Notes under the pieces: generated by a model
The model's input: the letters and a program-made list of their open reading frames with translations, nothing else
What the model was told of the DNA's origin: nothing
Databases searched by the model: none
Translations under genes and position numbers: made by a program
Part shown: one piece after another, positions 43,325-50,696 of the stretch
Layout of the letters: each line of letters begins with the position of its first letter
How positions within the stretch are numbered: position 1 is the stretch's first letter
Assembly (NCBI GenBank): GCA_017849585.1
Contig: JAFIGT010000033.1
Span: 1-64,000 of the forward strand
Source: Verrucomicrobium sp.
GTDB lineage: Bacteria; Verrucomicrobiota; Verrucomicrobiia; Methylacidiphilales; UBA1321
Direction: 5' to 3'
Length of the DNA stretch: 64,000 nt

Positions 43325-43921
43325 TCAAGATTTGGATTTAAGCTCGGCTTCCAATTCGGCGATGCGTTGCTGGAGCGGCGCAATGACGGTCTTGATTTCC
43401 TCGGCGGTGTAGCGCGGCGTGATGTGTTGGGAGCAGTTCCAATCGAAGGAAATCACCTCAATGAAAAAGAACCGCTCCACCAGTTCACGCTCTTCCGGCA
43501 CGGCGAGTGAAGCGACCAGCTCGGGATGCTCTCGTGCGTCCTCGATGCGCGCGTGACCGATGACCTTGAGCCGGTAGCGTTGCGGATAATCCATCAGGAA
43601 TAGCATCACGCGATCTGTGGTCGCGAGGTTGCCGGTCGACAGCAACTGGCGGTTTCCTCTGAAATCGGCAAAGGCCAGTTGCGTGGGACTGAGGACGCGC
43701 AGGAATCCTGTTGCCCCGCCGCGATGTTGCAGGTAGGGCCAGCCCGTTTCGCTGACCGTGGCCATGTAAAAGCTGTCGCGGGATTGGATGAACGCGATTT
43801 CCTCCTCGGTGAGGGGATCGGAGTCTGATGCAGGTTTCAGAGGCCGCGACTGGCCGTAATAATGCTGCTGCGCCCGGCGCACGGAGTCGGTGACCGTAAG
43901 CTCGAGGAATTTAGAGGCCAT
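43325..43921 (-). CDS. Pyridoxamine 5'-phosphate oxidase-like flavin-binding protein
   Basis: 198 residues from ATG 43921. The split-barrel fold of the PNPOx-like family is seen from about residue 40: IQSRDSFYMATVSETGWPYL, QHRGGATGFLRVLSPTQLAF, ADFRGNRQLLSTGNLATTDR, VMLFLMDYPQRYRLKVIGHA. A C-terminal helical tail (QQRIAELEAELKSKS) may form a coiled coil. Family members bind FMN or F420 and reduce or oxidise varied substrates; most are uncharacterised. The gene lies between the nonulosonate genes and has its own copy of the duplicated promoter element (43971-43998), with a 49-nt distance from the -10 box to the ATG. Confidence 0.85.
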   Translation of the reverse strand: MASKFLELTVTDSVRRAQQHYYGQSRPLKPASDSDPLTEEEIAFIQSRDSFYMATVSETGWPYLQHRGGATGFLRVLSPTQLAFADFRGNRQLLSTGNLATTDRVMLFLMDYPQRYRLKVIGHARIEDAREHPELVASLAVPEERELVERFFFIEVISFDWNCSQHITPRYTAEEIKTVIAPLQQRIAELEAELKSKS

Positions 43922-43970
43922 GGGCGTGTGGGGTAGGTGGTTCGGACCAGCGTGAGCTCTGTCTGGAGTA

Positions 43971-43998
43971 AGGATACAGGCCTAATCGCAAAGGTCAA
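43971..43998 (-). promoter_or_regulatory. Promoter, copy 2 of duplicated 37-nt element
   Basis: On the minus strand: TTGACC (43998-43993), 16-nt spacer, extended -10 TG-TATCCT (43976-43971). Its sequence outside the nine variable spacer bases matches copy 1 except for one base upstream of the -35 box. It drives the PNPOx-like gene starting at 43921. Confidence 0.65.
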
Positions 43999-44078
43999 AA
44001 GGGTAGTGACTGTTTGATCTGAGCGTTGTCGGGTTTCGCCAAGACGATTCCTCTCCATAATGAATATCAATTCCTACG

Positions 44079-45218
44079 TTAAGTCTTGAGTATTATCTTG
44101 GAGTGACGGGGTTCTTTTATTGCAAAATGCTTTCTGATGATAGCTTGAGAATAAATTTCAAAATATTCATAGATAAAATGAGAGGCTATAAATACACAGA
44201 GAAGGTACGTGATAAAAGGGGTATTTCCATAGTAAAATTCGCGCGAAAATCCAAGATGATCAGATATCAAGACAAATATAATCGAAATCACAGGATGAAT
44301 TAGATAGGAGGAATAAGTGTAGTTACCTATGTGAGAAGCTTTTTTTAAGATAGAGCTGTCCCTTTCAAAAAACAGAATAAAGACTAAAATAAGCAGTGGA
44401 ATAAAGAGATAAATTTTGAGTGCCGATCGAATTCCTCGTAAAGACGGATCGCCGAATCCAAAACCAAAATGAGCCAATGCTAAGATGAGAGGGAAAATTG
44501 CTAAAGTTATTAGCATTTTCTTTTTTCTGCCTAGGCTTTCGATTTGCATGTAAAGATAATAAAGGGATCCTCCAAGAAAAAAAAGAGATCCGCACTGTGC
44601 AGTCAAGACGAGCATGTTAATCTGCGTGAGAGAAAGTAGGCCCTTAAAAATAACGGTCAATAGACAAGTGCTTAAGAGCGAGAATTTCATCCGCCTAGCC
44701 AAGATGAAGAAAACAAAATATATAATCGCTTCTATACATACACTCCAAATGACACCATTAAATGATAAATTATAAGATATAAAAAATACATTTGCTAAAA
44801 AATTATTAACGCTAATTTTAGGATCGAAAAAGTAAGTTCCGTGACTTTCTTTATAGATAAATTGCAGGATAGTTATGAATATTAATGTTGCAATATGTAA
44901 TGGATACAGGCGAGAGAATCTAAAAATAAAGAATTTCCATGCGGAAGTTTTTTTTGAGAATATAGAGTTCGAATATTTCCATATGAATATAAACCCTGAA
45001 ATGGCCCAGAATATTCTTACTGCAAACCCTCCATCCATATAAAATGCATGGAGGAATGAGAAGAATGGTTGGTGCTCCATTTTAACGTAGAATTCTTCGT
45101 TGGAGCTACCACCAAAAAAAGTCTTATAGTGGTAAATGATAACAGAAAATGAGCATAAGAAACGCAAAAATTCTATTCCGATAAATTTCTTCTCCCGAGC
45201 GATTTGCGTATTATTCAT
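44079..45218 (-). CDS. Acyltransferase 3 family membrane protein (OafA-like)
   Basis: 379 residues from ATG 45218. About ten hydrophobic helices are visible, beginning with IGIEFLRFLCSFSVIIYHYK, the opening typical of the family (Glu-Phe-Leu-Arg ... His). It contains FWAISGFIFIWKY and RFSRLYPLH, matching the RXXR and SGF blocks of acyltransferase 3 proteins. These inner-membrane enzymes move acetyl or other acyl groups onto exported glycans. The gene is strikingly AT-rich compared with everything around it, with many AAA/ATA/TTT codons, a sign of recent transfer. It sits inside the nonulosonate cluster on the same strand and is likely to acylate the surface glycan made there. A near-perfect 13-nt palindrome (45224-45236) lies just upstream. 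Confidence 0.88.
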   Translation of the reverse strand: MNNTQIAREKKFIGIEFLRFLCSFSVIIYHYKTFFGGSSNEEFYVKMEHQPFFSFLHAFYMDGGFAVRIFWAISGFIFIWKYSNSIFSKKTSAWKFFIFRFSRLYPLHIATLIFITILQFIYKESHGTYFFDPKISVNNFLANVFFISYNLSFNGVIWSVCIEAIIYFVFFILARRMKFSLLSTCLLTVIFKGLLSLTQINMLVLTAQCGSLFFLGGSLYYLYMQIESLGRKKKMLITLAIFPLILALAHFGFGFGDPSLRGIRSALKIYLFIPLLILVFILFFERDSSILKKASHIGNYTYSSYLIHPVISIIFVLISDHLGFSREFYYGNTPFITYLLCVFIASHFIYEYFEIYSQAIIRKHFAIKEPRHSKIILKT

Positions 45219-45354
45219 TGATGCAATTTTAAATTGTATAGCGGCCGGTTAGTTCTCGTAAAGAGAGGCTAATGTCGATCATTGGAAGGAAATCTGAGCC
45301 TTAAGTGGGCTATGGATATTGGATATTAAGATCTGGTTGAAATCTAGATAATTG

Positions 45355-46521
45355 CTATTTTTCGAGATGATCGGCGAGGAGATCGCAGAGTTCGCGGACC
45401 GCGCCGTGACCGCCGCGTTCGCGTAGGATGAGACCTGCGATGCGGAGCACGTCGGGGTGCGAATCGCCCACCGCGACGGGTAATCCGGCGATTGAGAGGG
45501 CGGGGAGATCGTTCGTGTCGTTGCCGACGAAGATGACTTCCTCCAGCGGGATATTCCGTGACTGACAAATCTCGCGCAGGGCTTTCGCCTTGTCCGGGAC
45601 ATCCTGAATGCACTCGATCTTCAGCTTGGCGGCGCGCGCGGCGACAACTTTATTCGCTTCGGTGGAGAGGATGAGCATCGGCACGCCGAGCTTGCGCAGG
45701 CGACTGATCCCGAGTCCATCACTGCGCCAGCAGCGCACTGATTCGACACCTTCCTGATCCACCCATGCGGCGTTGTCGGTCATCACGCCGTCGAAGTCGA
45801 ACGCAAGGAGACCGATCTTCTTCGGCCAGCGCGGCCGAAAGCGGAATTCGGGTCGGCGCAGGATGAAATCGCAAATCTCCACATCGATCGGTTCGTCGAT
45901 CTGGAAAGAACTGAGCGTGTCCATTTCGTACACGGTCATCTTGCCGCCGAGCCGGTTATTATTCTCCCGCAGAACGGAGGGACGCAGCACGTAAATGGAG
46001 CCGTTCTCGCGGTACTGAATGGCCATGTCCTGCTCGCGACGACGCTGATGGAAATTGTAATTGATCGGGGTGAGCTGGCCGTCGTTCGAGGCCCAGATGA
46101 GCGCTTTGTTGATCGTCGCAGAAAAAAGGGAATCGGCTCCCTGCTTGCGCAAGGTATCGATGGCGCGGTCGATATCATCGAGCCGTCGCACGGGCGAAGT
46201 TGCTTGCAGAAAAACGAGATAGTCCGGGTCGGGCAACCCTTGCTCGCGGCGCCAGTCGAGCACGTGCATCAATGCGGACTCGCTGGTGCAGGTGTCGCCG
46301 GCCAGCTCCAGCGGACGCACCACCGGGGTCGCGCCCATCTCGGCGGTCAGTTTGAGAATCGCTTCGTCATCGCTCGTGACGTAGGTCTCGTCGACCTGCC
46401 GGGCGGCGAGACAATGACGAATGCTATGCGCAACCAAGGGAGCGCCGCCAATCGACATGACGTTCTTTCCCCGAATGCGCTTCGATCCCCCACGCGCCGG
46501 TATGATCGCGATAATCTTCAT
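45355..46521 (-). CDS. NeuA-type CMP-nonulosonate synthetase fused to KdsC-like HAD phosphatase
   Basis: 388 residues from ATG 46521, which overlaps the aroC stop as ATGA; the frame is open further upstream, but that would run inside aroC. Residues 1-225 are a cytidylyltransferase: [72 protein letters not shown], and YRENGSIYV. Residues about 240-388 are a HAD subfamily C0 phosphatase: [20 protein letters not shown] (two catalytic Asp), [19 protein letters not shown], and [20 protein letters not shown]. Together they would remove a phosphate from a nonulosonate-9-phosphate and activate the sugar with CTP. This fusion is known in some bacteria for KDN or sialic-acid-like routes. Confidence 0.9.
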   Translation of the reverse strand: MKIIAIIPARGGSKRIRGKNVMSIGGAPLVAHSIRHCLAARQVDETYVTSDDEAILKLTAEMGATPVVRPLELAGDTCTSESALMHVLDWRREQGLPDPDYLVFLQATSPVRRLDDIDRAIDTLRKQGADSLFSATINKALIWASNDGQLTPINYNFHQRRREQDMAIQYRENGSIYVLRPSVLRENNNRLGGKMTVYEMDTLSSFQIDEPIDVEICDFILRRPEFRFRPRWPKKIGLLAFDFDGVMTDNAAWVDQEGVESVRCWRSDGLGISRLRKLGVPMLILSTEANKVVAARAAKLKIECIQDVPDKAKALREICQSRNIPLEEVIFVGNDTNDLPALSIAGLPVAVGDSHPDVLRIAGLILRERGGHGAVRELCDLLADHLEK

Positions 46522-47597
46522 GCGATGGTGCGTTGGCGGAGGAGGTGATCGGTGAGGACGAGGCGGGTCATCGCTTCCACCATCGGTACAGCGCGGGGAA
46601 GCACGCACGGATCATGACGACCCCGAGCGCGGAGAATGGCCGCTTTGCCTTGGGTCGAGACAGTTTTTTGCGCCTGAATGATTGTGGCAACCGGTTTGAA
46701 CGCCACGCGGAAAACGATGTCTTCGCCATTGCTGATGCCGCCTTGAATACCGCCGCTGCGGTTCGACGTCGTGCGTACCCGACCGCTGCGCATGACGAAC
46801 GGATCGTTGTGCTCGGAACCTTTCAGTTCCACACAACCGAAGCCGGAGCCGACTTCGAAACCCTTTGACGCGGGCAGGCTCATCATCGCTTTGGCGAGAT
46901 CGGCTTCGAGTTTGTCAAAGACCGGTTCGCCGAGACCGACCGGCACGTTGCGCGCGATGCACGTCACGATCCCGCCGACGGAATCCCCGGCTTTGCGCAC
47001 GCGCTCGATCAGGCGCACCGCTTTTTCCGCGCCTTTGGCGTCGGGCCAGCGGACGATGTTGCTTTCGACTTCGGCGTAGGAAACTTTATCGGGAGTGATC
47101 GCGGCTTTCAGTGTGTGGATCTGCTCTACGTACGCGACGATCTCGAGCTTGGGCGCGAATTTCTTCAGCACCTTCATTGCCACCGCGCCACCGGCCACGC
47201 GGCCGATGGTTTCGCGGGCGGACGAGCGGCCGCCCCCCTGCCAGTTGCGGATGCCGTACTTCGCCTGATAAGTGTAATCGGCGTGCGACGGGCGATACAT
47301 CGTCTCCATCTCGCGATACGCCTCGGCGCGTTGATCCTCATTTTTTACCCAGATGGAAATCGGCGTGCCGAGGGTCTTGCCCTGAAACGTGCCGGAGAGA
47401 ATCTGGCAGGTGTCGGTCTCTTTGCGCGGAGTCACGATCTTGCTCTGACCCGGACGACGGCGATCGAGATCGCGTTGGATGTCGGCCTCGGTGAGCGCGA
47501 GACGTGAAGGGCAGCCGTCGACGACGACACCGACGCCGCCGCCGTGAGACTCGCCCCAGGTGGTGATTTGAAACAGATGGCCGAACGTGTTGGGCAT
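46518..47597 (-). CDS. aroC: Chorismate synthase
   Basis: 359 residues from ATG 47597. It catalyses the anti-elimination of phosphate from 5-enolpyruvylshikimate-3-phosphate with reduced FMN, the last step of the shikimate pathway. Family signatures are [20 protein letters not shown] at the start, [20 protein letters not shown] in the middle and [20 protein letters not shown] towards the end. Length is normal. A sigma70-like promoter sits at 47612-47641. Its last codons overlap neuA-HAD by 4 bp, so the nonulosonate activator is translationally coupled to a housekeeping gene, an unusual combination. Confidence 0.97.
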   Translation of the reverse strand: MPNTFGHLFQITTWGESHGGGVGVVVDGCPSRLALTEADIQRDLDRRRPGQSKIVTPRKETDTCQILSGTFQGKTLGTPISIWVKNEDQRAEAYREMETMYRPSHADYTYQAKYGIRNWQGGGRSSARETIGRVAGGAVAMKVLKKFAPKLEIVAYVEQIHTLKAAITPDKVSYAEVESNIVRWPDAKGAEKAVRLIERVRKAGDSVGGIVTCIARNVPVGLGEPVFDKLEADLAKAMMSLPASKGFEVGSGFGCVELKGSEHNDPFVMRSGRVRTTSNRSGGIQGGISNGEDIVFRVAFKPVATIIQAQKTVSTQGKAAILRARGRHDPCVLPRAVPMVEAMTRLVLTDHLLRQRTIA

Positions 47598-47611
47598 ACG
47601 ATTAAGGCGGC

Positions 47612-47641
47612 ACTATAGCGATTCTGCCCTATGGCAGGCAA
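47612..47641 (-). promoter_or_regulatory. Sigma70-like promoter of aroC
   Basis: Minus strand: TTGCCT (47641-47636), 18-nt spacer, TATAGT (47617-47612), ending 14 nt before ATG 47597. That leaves a leader of roughly eight bases, with no Shine-Dalgarno. Confidence 0.6.
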
Positions 47642-47677
47642 TGTAAGAAAATTGGTTCGTTTTGCGATTGTCTCAAT

Positions 47678-48424
47678 ATGGATCTTTTCCGCCAAAGCTT
47701 ATGTGCTGGGCTGCTCGCCTTTGTCCTTACCTCCAGCCTTCACTCGGAGCTCATTATTGTAAAAGGAGGAAAATCGCCGAATGGGAAATTTGCGGTAGTC
47801 GTACTTTCGGATGTTTTTGCTTATCAGCGTGAACTTTATTCCCGTGAATCCACGGCGTATTTAATGGGTTTGGATCCGCAGAGAATGATCGGTCCCTTGG
47901 GAGAGATTCCAACGGATCGTGGAGGCGGAATGGGGAGAACGACGGCCAATGTCTCCGCTTGTTGGAGTCCAGATAGTCGATTTGTGGCGGTTATTTTCCG
48001 TCTGGCCCGTTTGTCGCGATCATATGTGTTATACCGGATCAAAGATAATCTGGCGTTCGGTCAAAAACTACCTTCAGTCTCCACTCACGCCAAAGGTGAG
48101 GTTTTTCAACATCTCACGACTATAGCAAATCCGGGCGAGCAGGTTAAATCATGGCCGAACCGTCGAACTTTTATCGAACTCAGGCATGGCTACAAGCCAA
48201 TGGATCCTGTCAATCCGCCCGACTTTTCCAGATGGGGATTGGAATCATTTGATTGTGATTTCGAAATCATCTATTCCTATGATGGTCGAAATTGGATCGT
48301 TCAAGATATTCGAATTCCGAAAACTCAAAATGAAACACGTGGTTCTGGTGGGAATGATGGGCGTGGGCAAGTCGACGATTGGCCGTCTCGTGGCCGAGAA
48401 GCTGCAGCGTCCCTTCATCGATAG
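47678..48424 (+). CDS. Hypothetical secreted protein overlapping aroK
   Basis: 248 residues from ATG 47678, with signal peptide FRQSLCAGLLAFVLTSSLHS. The mature part has two beta-propeller-like segments of the PD40/WD40 style, KSPNGKFAVVVLSDVFAYQR and ACWSPDSRFVAVIFRLARLS, and ends with SYDGRNWIVQDIRIPK. The last 31 or so residues (from about TQNETRGSGG) are read from the start of aroK in another frame and look random, suggesting the original stop was lost and translation now runs 95 bp into aroK. Function unknown. It is divergent from aroC, with 80 bp between the starts. Confidence 0.65.
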   Translation: MDLFRQSLCAGLLAFVLTSSLHSELIIVKGGKSPNGKFAVVVLSDVFAYQRELYSRESTAYLMGLDPQRMIGPLGEIPTDRGGGMGRTTANVSACWSPDSRFVAVIFRLARLSRSYVLYRIKDNLAFGQKLPSVSTHAKGEVFQHLTTIANPGEQVKSWPNRRTFIELRHGYKPMDPVNPPDFSRWGLESFDCDFEIIYSYDGRNWIVQDIRIPKTQNETRGSGGNDGRGQVDDWPSRGREAAASLHR

Positions 48425-48857
48425 CGATGTCCAGATTGAGCAAGCCGAAGGCAAGCCGATCTCCGAGATCTTTGCGGACAAGGGCGAAGCCTATTTCCGC
48501 CAGTGTGAGCTCGAAACCATCCGCCGCATCGTCAATGAGAGTGCGCCCGTGGTGCTTTCCATCGGGGGCGGCGCATTCATCAGTCCCGTCGTACGGTTTT
48601 TGCTGAAGGAAACCGCGACTACCTTTTATTTGCAAGCGCGGGTGGAAACACTCGTGCAACGCGTTGGCTCCGGAGCCACGCGGCCCTTGCTCACGCAGGG
48701 CGCGAATGGTCAAGTGCCGCTGGATGTTCGGTTGCGTACGCTCCTGCAGGAACGCGAACCGATCTACACGCAGGCCAATTACATCATCGAAACCGAGGAG
48801 CTCACCGCCGCGCAAGCGGCCGAGGCGATCACCGGTTATCGCTCGGTTTTCGCATAA
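48330..48857 (+). CDS. aroK: Shikimate kinase
   Basis: 175 residues from ATG 48330. The P-loop GMMGVGKST is at residues 8-16, followed by the shikimate-binding Asp/Arg region FIDSDVQIEQAEGKPISEIF, EAYFRQCELETI and SIGGGAF, and the lid arginine in ATRPLL. It phosphorylates shikimate with ATP. The frame is open back to 48186, but ATG 48330 gives the family-standard N-terminus. The 5' end overlaps the upstream hypothetical gene by 95 bp in a different frame. With aroC upstream on the other strand and DAHP synthase downstream, the region is a loose shikimate cluster. Confidence 0.95.
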   Translation: MKHVVLVGMMGVGKSTIGRLVAEKLQRPFIDSDVQIEQAEGKPISEIFADKGEAYFRQCELETIRRIVNESAPVVLSIGGGAFISPVVRFLLKETATTFYLQARVETLVQRVGSGATRPLLTQGANGQVPLDVRLRTLLQEREPIYTQANYIIETEELTAAQAAEAITGYRSVFA

Positions 48858-49252
48858 CGATCTCCCGAGGATTCGGGGCTACTCCGTGATCTCCCTTTGG
48901 TTGATATTGGGTAAGGATTTGGGTGATTTTCGTCTTGTTCTTGTGTTCAAAAATACCCGAGAAGACGGACCGCAACTCTAGCTGGCTTAGCGGTTCAGTT
49001 GTTCCTCTCACGTCCAAGAACTCTTCGTTACGAGCGGAGTTTGCCACCCCCAACCCGTCATCCTGAGCTTGTCGAAGGATCGGCAGGGAAGGTTTTGGGT
49101 TAGTCGTGTTCAGCATGAGTGCGTTCTCATCGGAACCAATTCCCTTCAAGGGGTTTGAGCTGTTTCCTGAGAGCGGGAGTGGCGACTGTTCCGCATCCAC
49201 GCTTGCCCCGCGCGGAGTTTTAGGGCATCTTTGACCCTCACGTTTTACGCTT
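48858..49252. other. Non-coding spacer with a dispersed-repeat-like word
   Basis: 395 bp without a convincing gene. At 49057-49080 it carries gtcatcctgagcttgtcgaa-gg-at, an imperfect palindrome-like word that I know from dispersed intergenic repeats in many bacterial genomes. The remainder shows only short GC-rich segments. The 3' part must hold the promoter of the DAHP synthase gene. Confidence 0.5.
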
Positions 49253-50308
49253 ATGCAAAAGACCTACAATCTGCGTGTCCGGGGGATGGATCGTCTCGTT
49301 TCCCCGCACCAGCTCAAGAATGAATTGCCGATGACCGATGAGGACTCCGCGAGTGTGCTCGCGTGGCGTCAATCGGTGGAGGCGATTCTCGCCGGTAAAG
49401 ACCACCGCCTGCTGGTGGTCATCGGTCCCTGCTCCATCCACGACCCGAAGGGCGCGATGGAATATGCGCAGCGTCTCGTTACCCTCCGCAATGATTTGAA
49501 GGATGTCTTCGAAATCGTCATGCGCACCTATTTCGAAAAGCCGCGCACGACCATCGGCTGGAAGGGGCTCATCAGCGATCCCTACATGAACGATTCCAAC
49601 GACATCGAAGCGGGCCTGCGCCTCTCGCGCAAGCTGCTCATCGACATCACGCGTCTCGGCCTGCCGACCGCCACGGAATTTCTCGACCCGATCGTGCCAC
49701 AGTACAATGCTGACATGGTGACGTGGGCCGCCATCGGCGCGCGCACGACGGAATCGCAAACCCATCGCATGATGGCGAGCGGACTTTCCATGCCGGTCGG
49801 ATTCAAGAATGGCACGGATGGCAGCCTGCAGGTGGCGCTCGACGCGATGCGTTCGGCGAAGCATCCGCACAGTTTCCTGGGCATGGACCAGGACGGGATG
49901 ACCGCCATTATTCACACGACCGGCAACCCCTGCAGTCACATCGTGCTGCGCGGCGGCCGGGGGCGCACGAATTACGACGCGACGAGCATTGCAGACGCGG
50001 AAGCGCAGCTCAAGAAAGCCGGACTGCCCACGGGCGTCATGGTCGATTGCAGTCACGCGAATTCCGGCAAGGAACCGACCCGGCAGGAAATCGTCTGGCA
50101 AAATCTGATGGAGCAACTCTGCAATCGCACCAGTCCTGCACTGATGGGGGTGATGATCGAGAGCTTCCTGCACGAAGGCACGCAGCCGATTTGCGCCGAC
50201 GTTTCGAAGTTGAAGTACGGCGTGTCGATCACCGACCCGTGCATCGGCTGGGAAATGACCGAGAGCATGCTGCGCAGCGGTGCGGCGCTCCTGCGCGCGC
50301 GCAAGTAG
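49253..50308 (+). CDS. 3-deoxy-7-phosphoheptulonate synthase (class I DAHP synthase)
   Basis: 351 residues from ATG 49253. It condenses phosphoenolpyruvate and erythrose-4-phosphate, the first step of the shikimate pathway. It is the AroF/AroG/AroH-type: [20 protein letters not shown] (about 47-66), [73 protein letters not shown] and [11 protein letters not shown] with the metal-binding His and Glu. Length is typical (about 350). The allosteric aromatic amino acid cannot be decided with confidence. The gene stands alone, flanked on the right by a MITE-like repeat region. Confidence 0.96.
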   Translation: MQKTYNLRVRGMDRLVSPHQLKNELPMTDEDSASVLAWRQSVEAILAGKDHRLLVVIGPCSIHDPKGAMEYAQRLVTLRNDLKDVFEIVMRTYFEKPRTTIGWKGLISDPYMNDSNDIEAGLRLSRKLLIDITRLGLPTATEFLDPIVPQYNADMVTWAAIGARTTESQTHRMMASGLSMPVGFKNGTDGSLQVALDAMRSAKHPHSFLGMDQDGMTAIIHTTGNPCSHIVLRGGRGRTNYDATSIADAEAQLKKAGLPTGVMVDCSHANSGKEPTRQEIVWQNLMEQLCNRTSPALMGVMIESFLHEGTQPICADVSKLKYGVSITDPCIGWEMTESMLRSGAALLRARK

Positions 50309-50364
50309 TGATGACGTTCTGGCGCGAGGACTGTCTTTTGTAGGACGGGACGGGCTCCCGTCGC

Positions 50365-50527
50365 GGCTAGAGCATCTTAAAGTATCGTGCACATGTTTCC
50401 AAATCGCTCCATGACTGGGAATGCCACGCCCCTTGTAGGGCGCCATTGTATGGCGCCGCGGCGCGATGCAATCGCGCCCTACAAAGCAGACATGCCTCTG
50501 TGCACAATACTTTAAAATGCTCTAGGC
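50365..50527. repeat. MITE-like element with 28-bp terminal inverted repeats and nested hairpins
   Basis: The left terminus 50365-50392 and the right terminus 50500-50527 are inverted repeats matching at 25 of 28 positions. Inside, ttgtagggcgc (50433-50443) pairs perfectly with gcgccctacaa (50474-50484). Within that lie cgccat/atggcg and gcgcgat/atcgcgc hairpins, giving a possible cloverleaf. No gene is encoded. The terminal-inverted-repeat layout and about 160-bp size fit a miniature inverted-repeat element or a structured RNA/DNA repeat. Together with flanks it fills the 388-bp gap 50309-50696, where no other gene is seen. Confidence 0.65.
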
Positions 50528-50653
50528 CGCGTGCTCACACTTCACCGAATCGCCCTGCAGCAAGACACCTGCCTCCGTCCGTTAGTATTTCTGGGCGTAG
50601 CGCCGCGCTGCTATTAGTTATGCTGTAAAGTCGTCATTTCTCGCAGAATCCGC

Positions 50654-50683
50654 TTGGCGTTAATAAGTTGGAAGCCGTATAAC
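50654..50683 (+). promoter_or_regulatory. Sigma70-like promoter of pyruvate carboxylase
   Basis: TTGGCG (50654-50659), 18-nt spacer, TATAAC (50678-50683), ending 13 nt before ATG 50697. The predicted leader is very short and has no Shine-Dalgarno. Confidence 0.55.
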
Positions 50684-50696
50684 ACTGTTCCCCCTT

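Noticed and set aside
46522-46608. 29-residue N-terminal extension of NeuA-HAD
   Set aside because: It lies entirely inside aroC and precedes the canonical start [16 protein letters not shown] 46521 overlaps the aroC stop as ATGA.
49238-50446. 402-codon open frame opposite the DAHP synthase gene
   Set aside because: It lies fully opposite a clear enzyme gene and is Arg/His-rich, as expected from reverse reading of high-GC codons.
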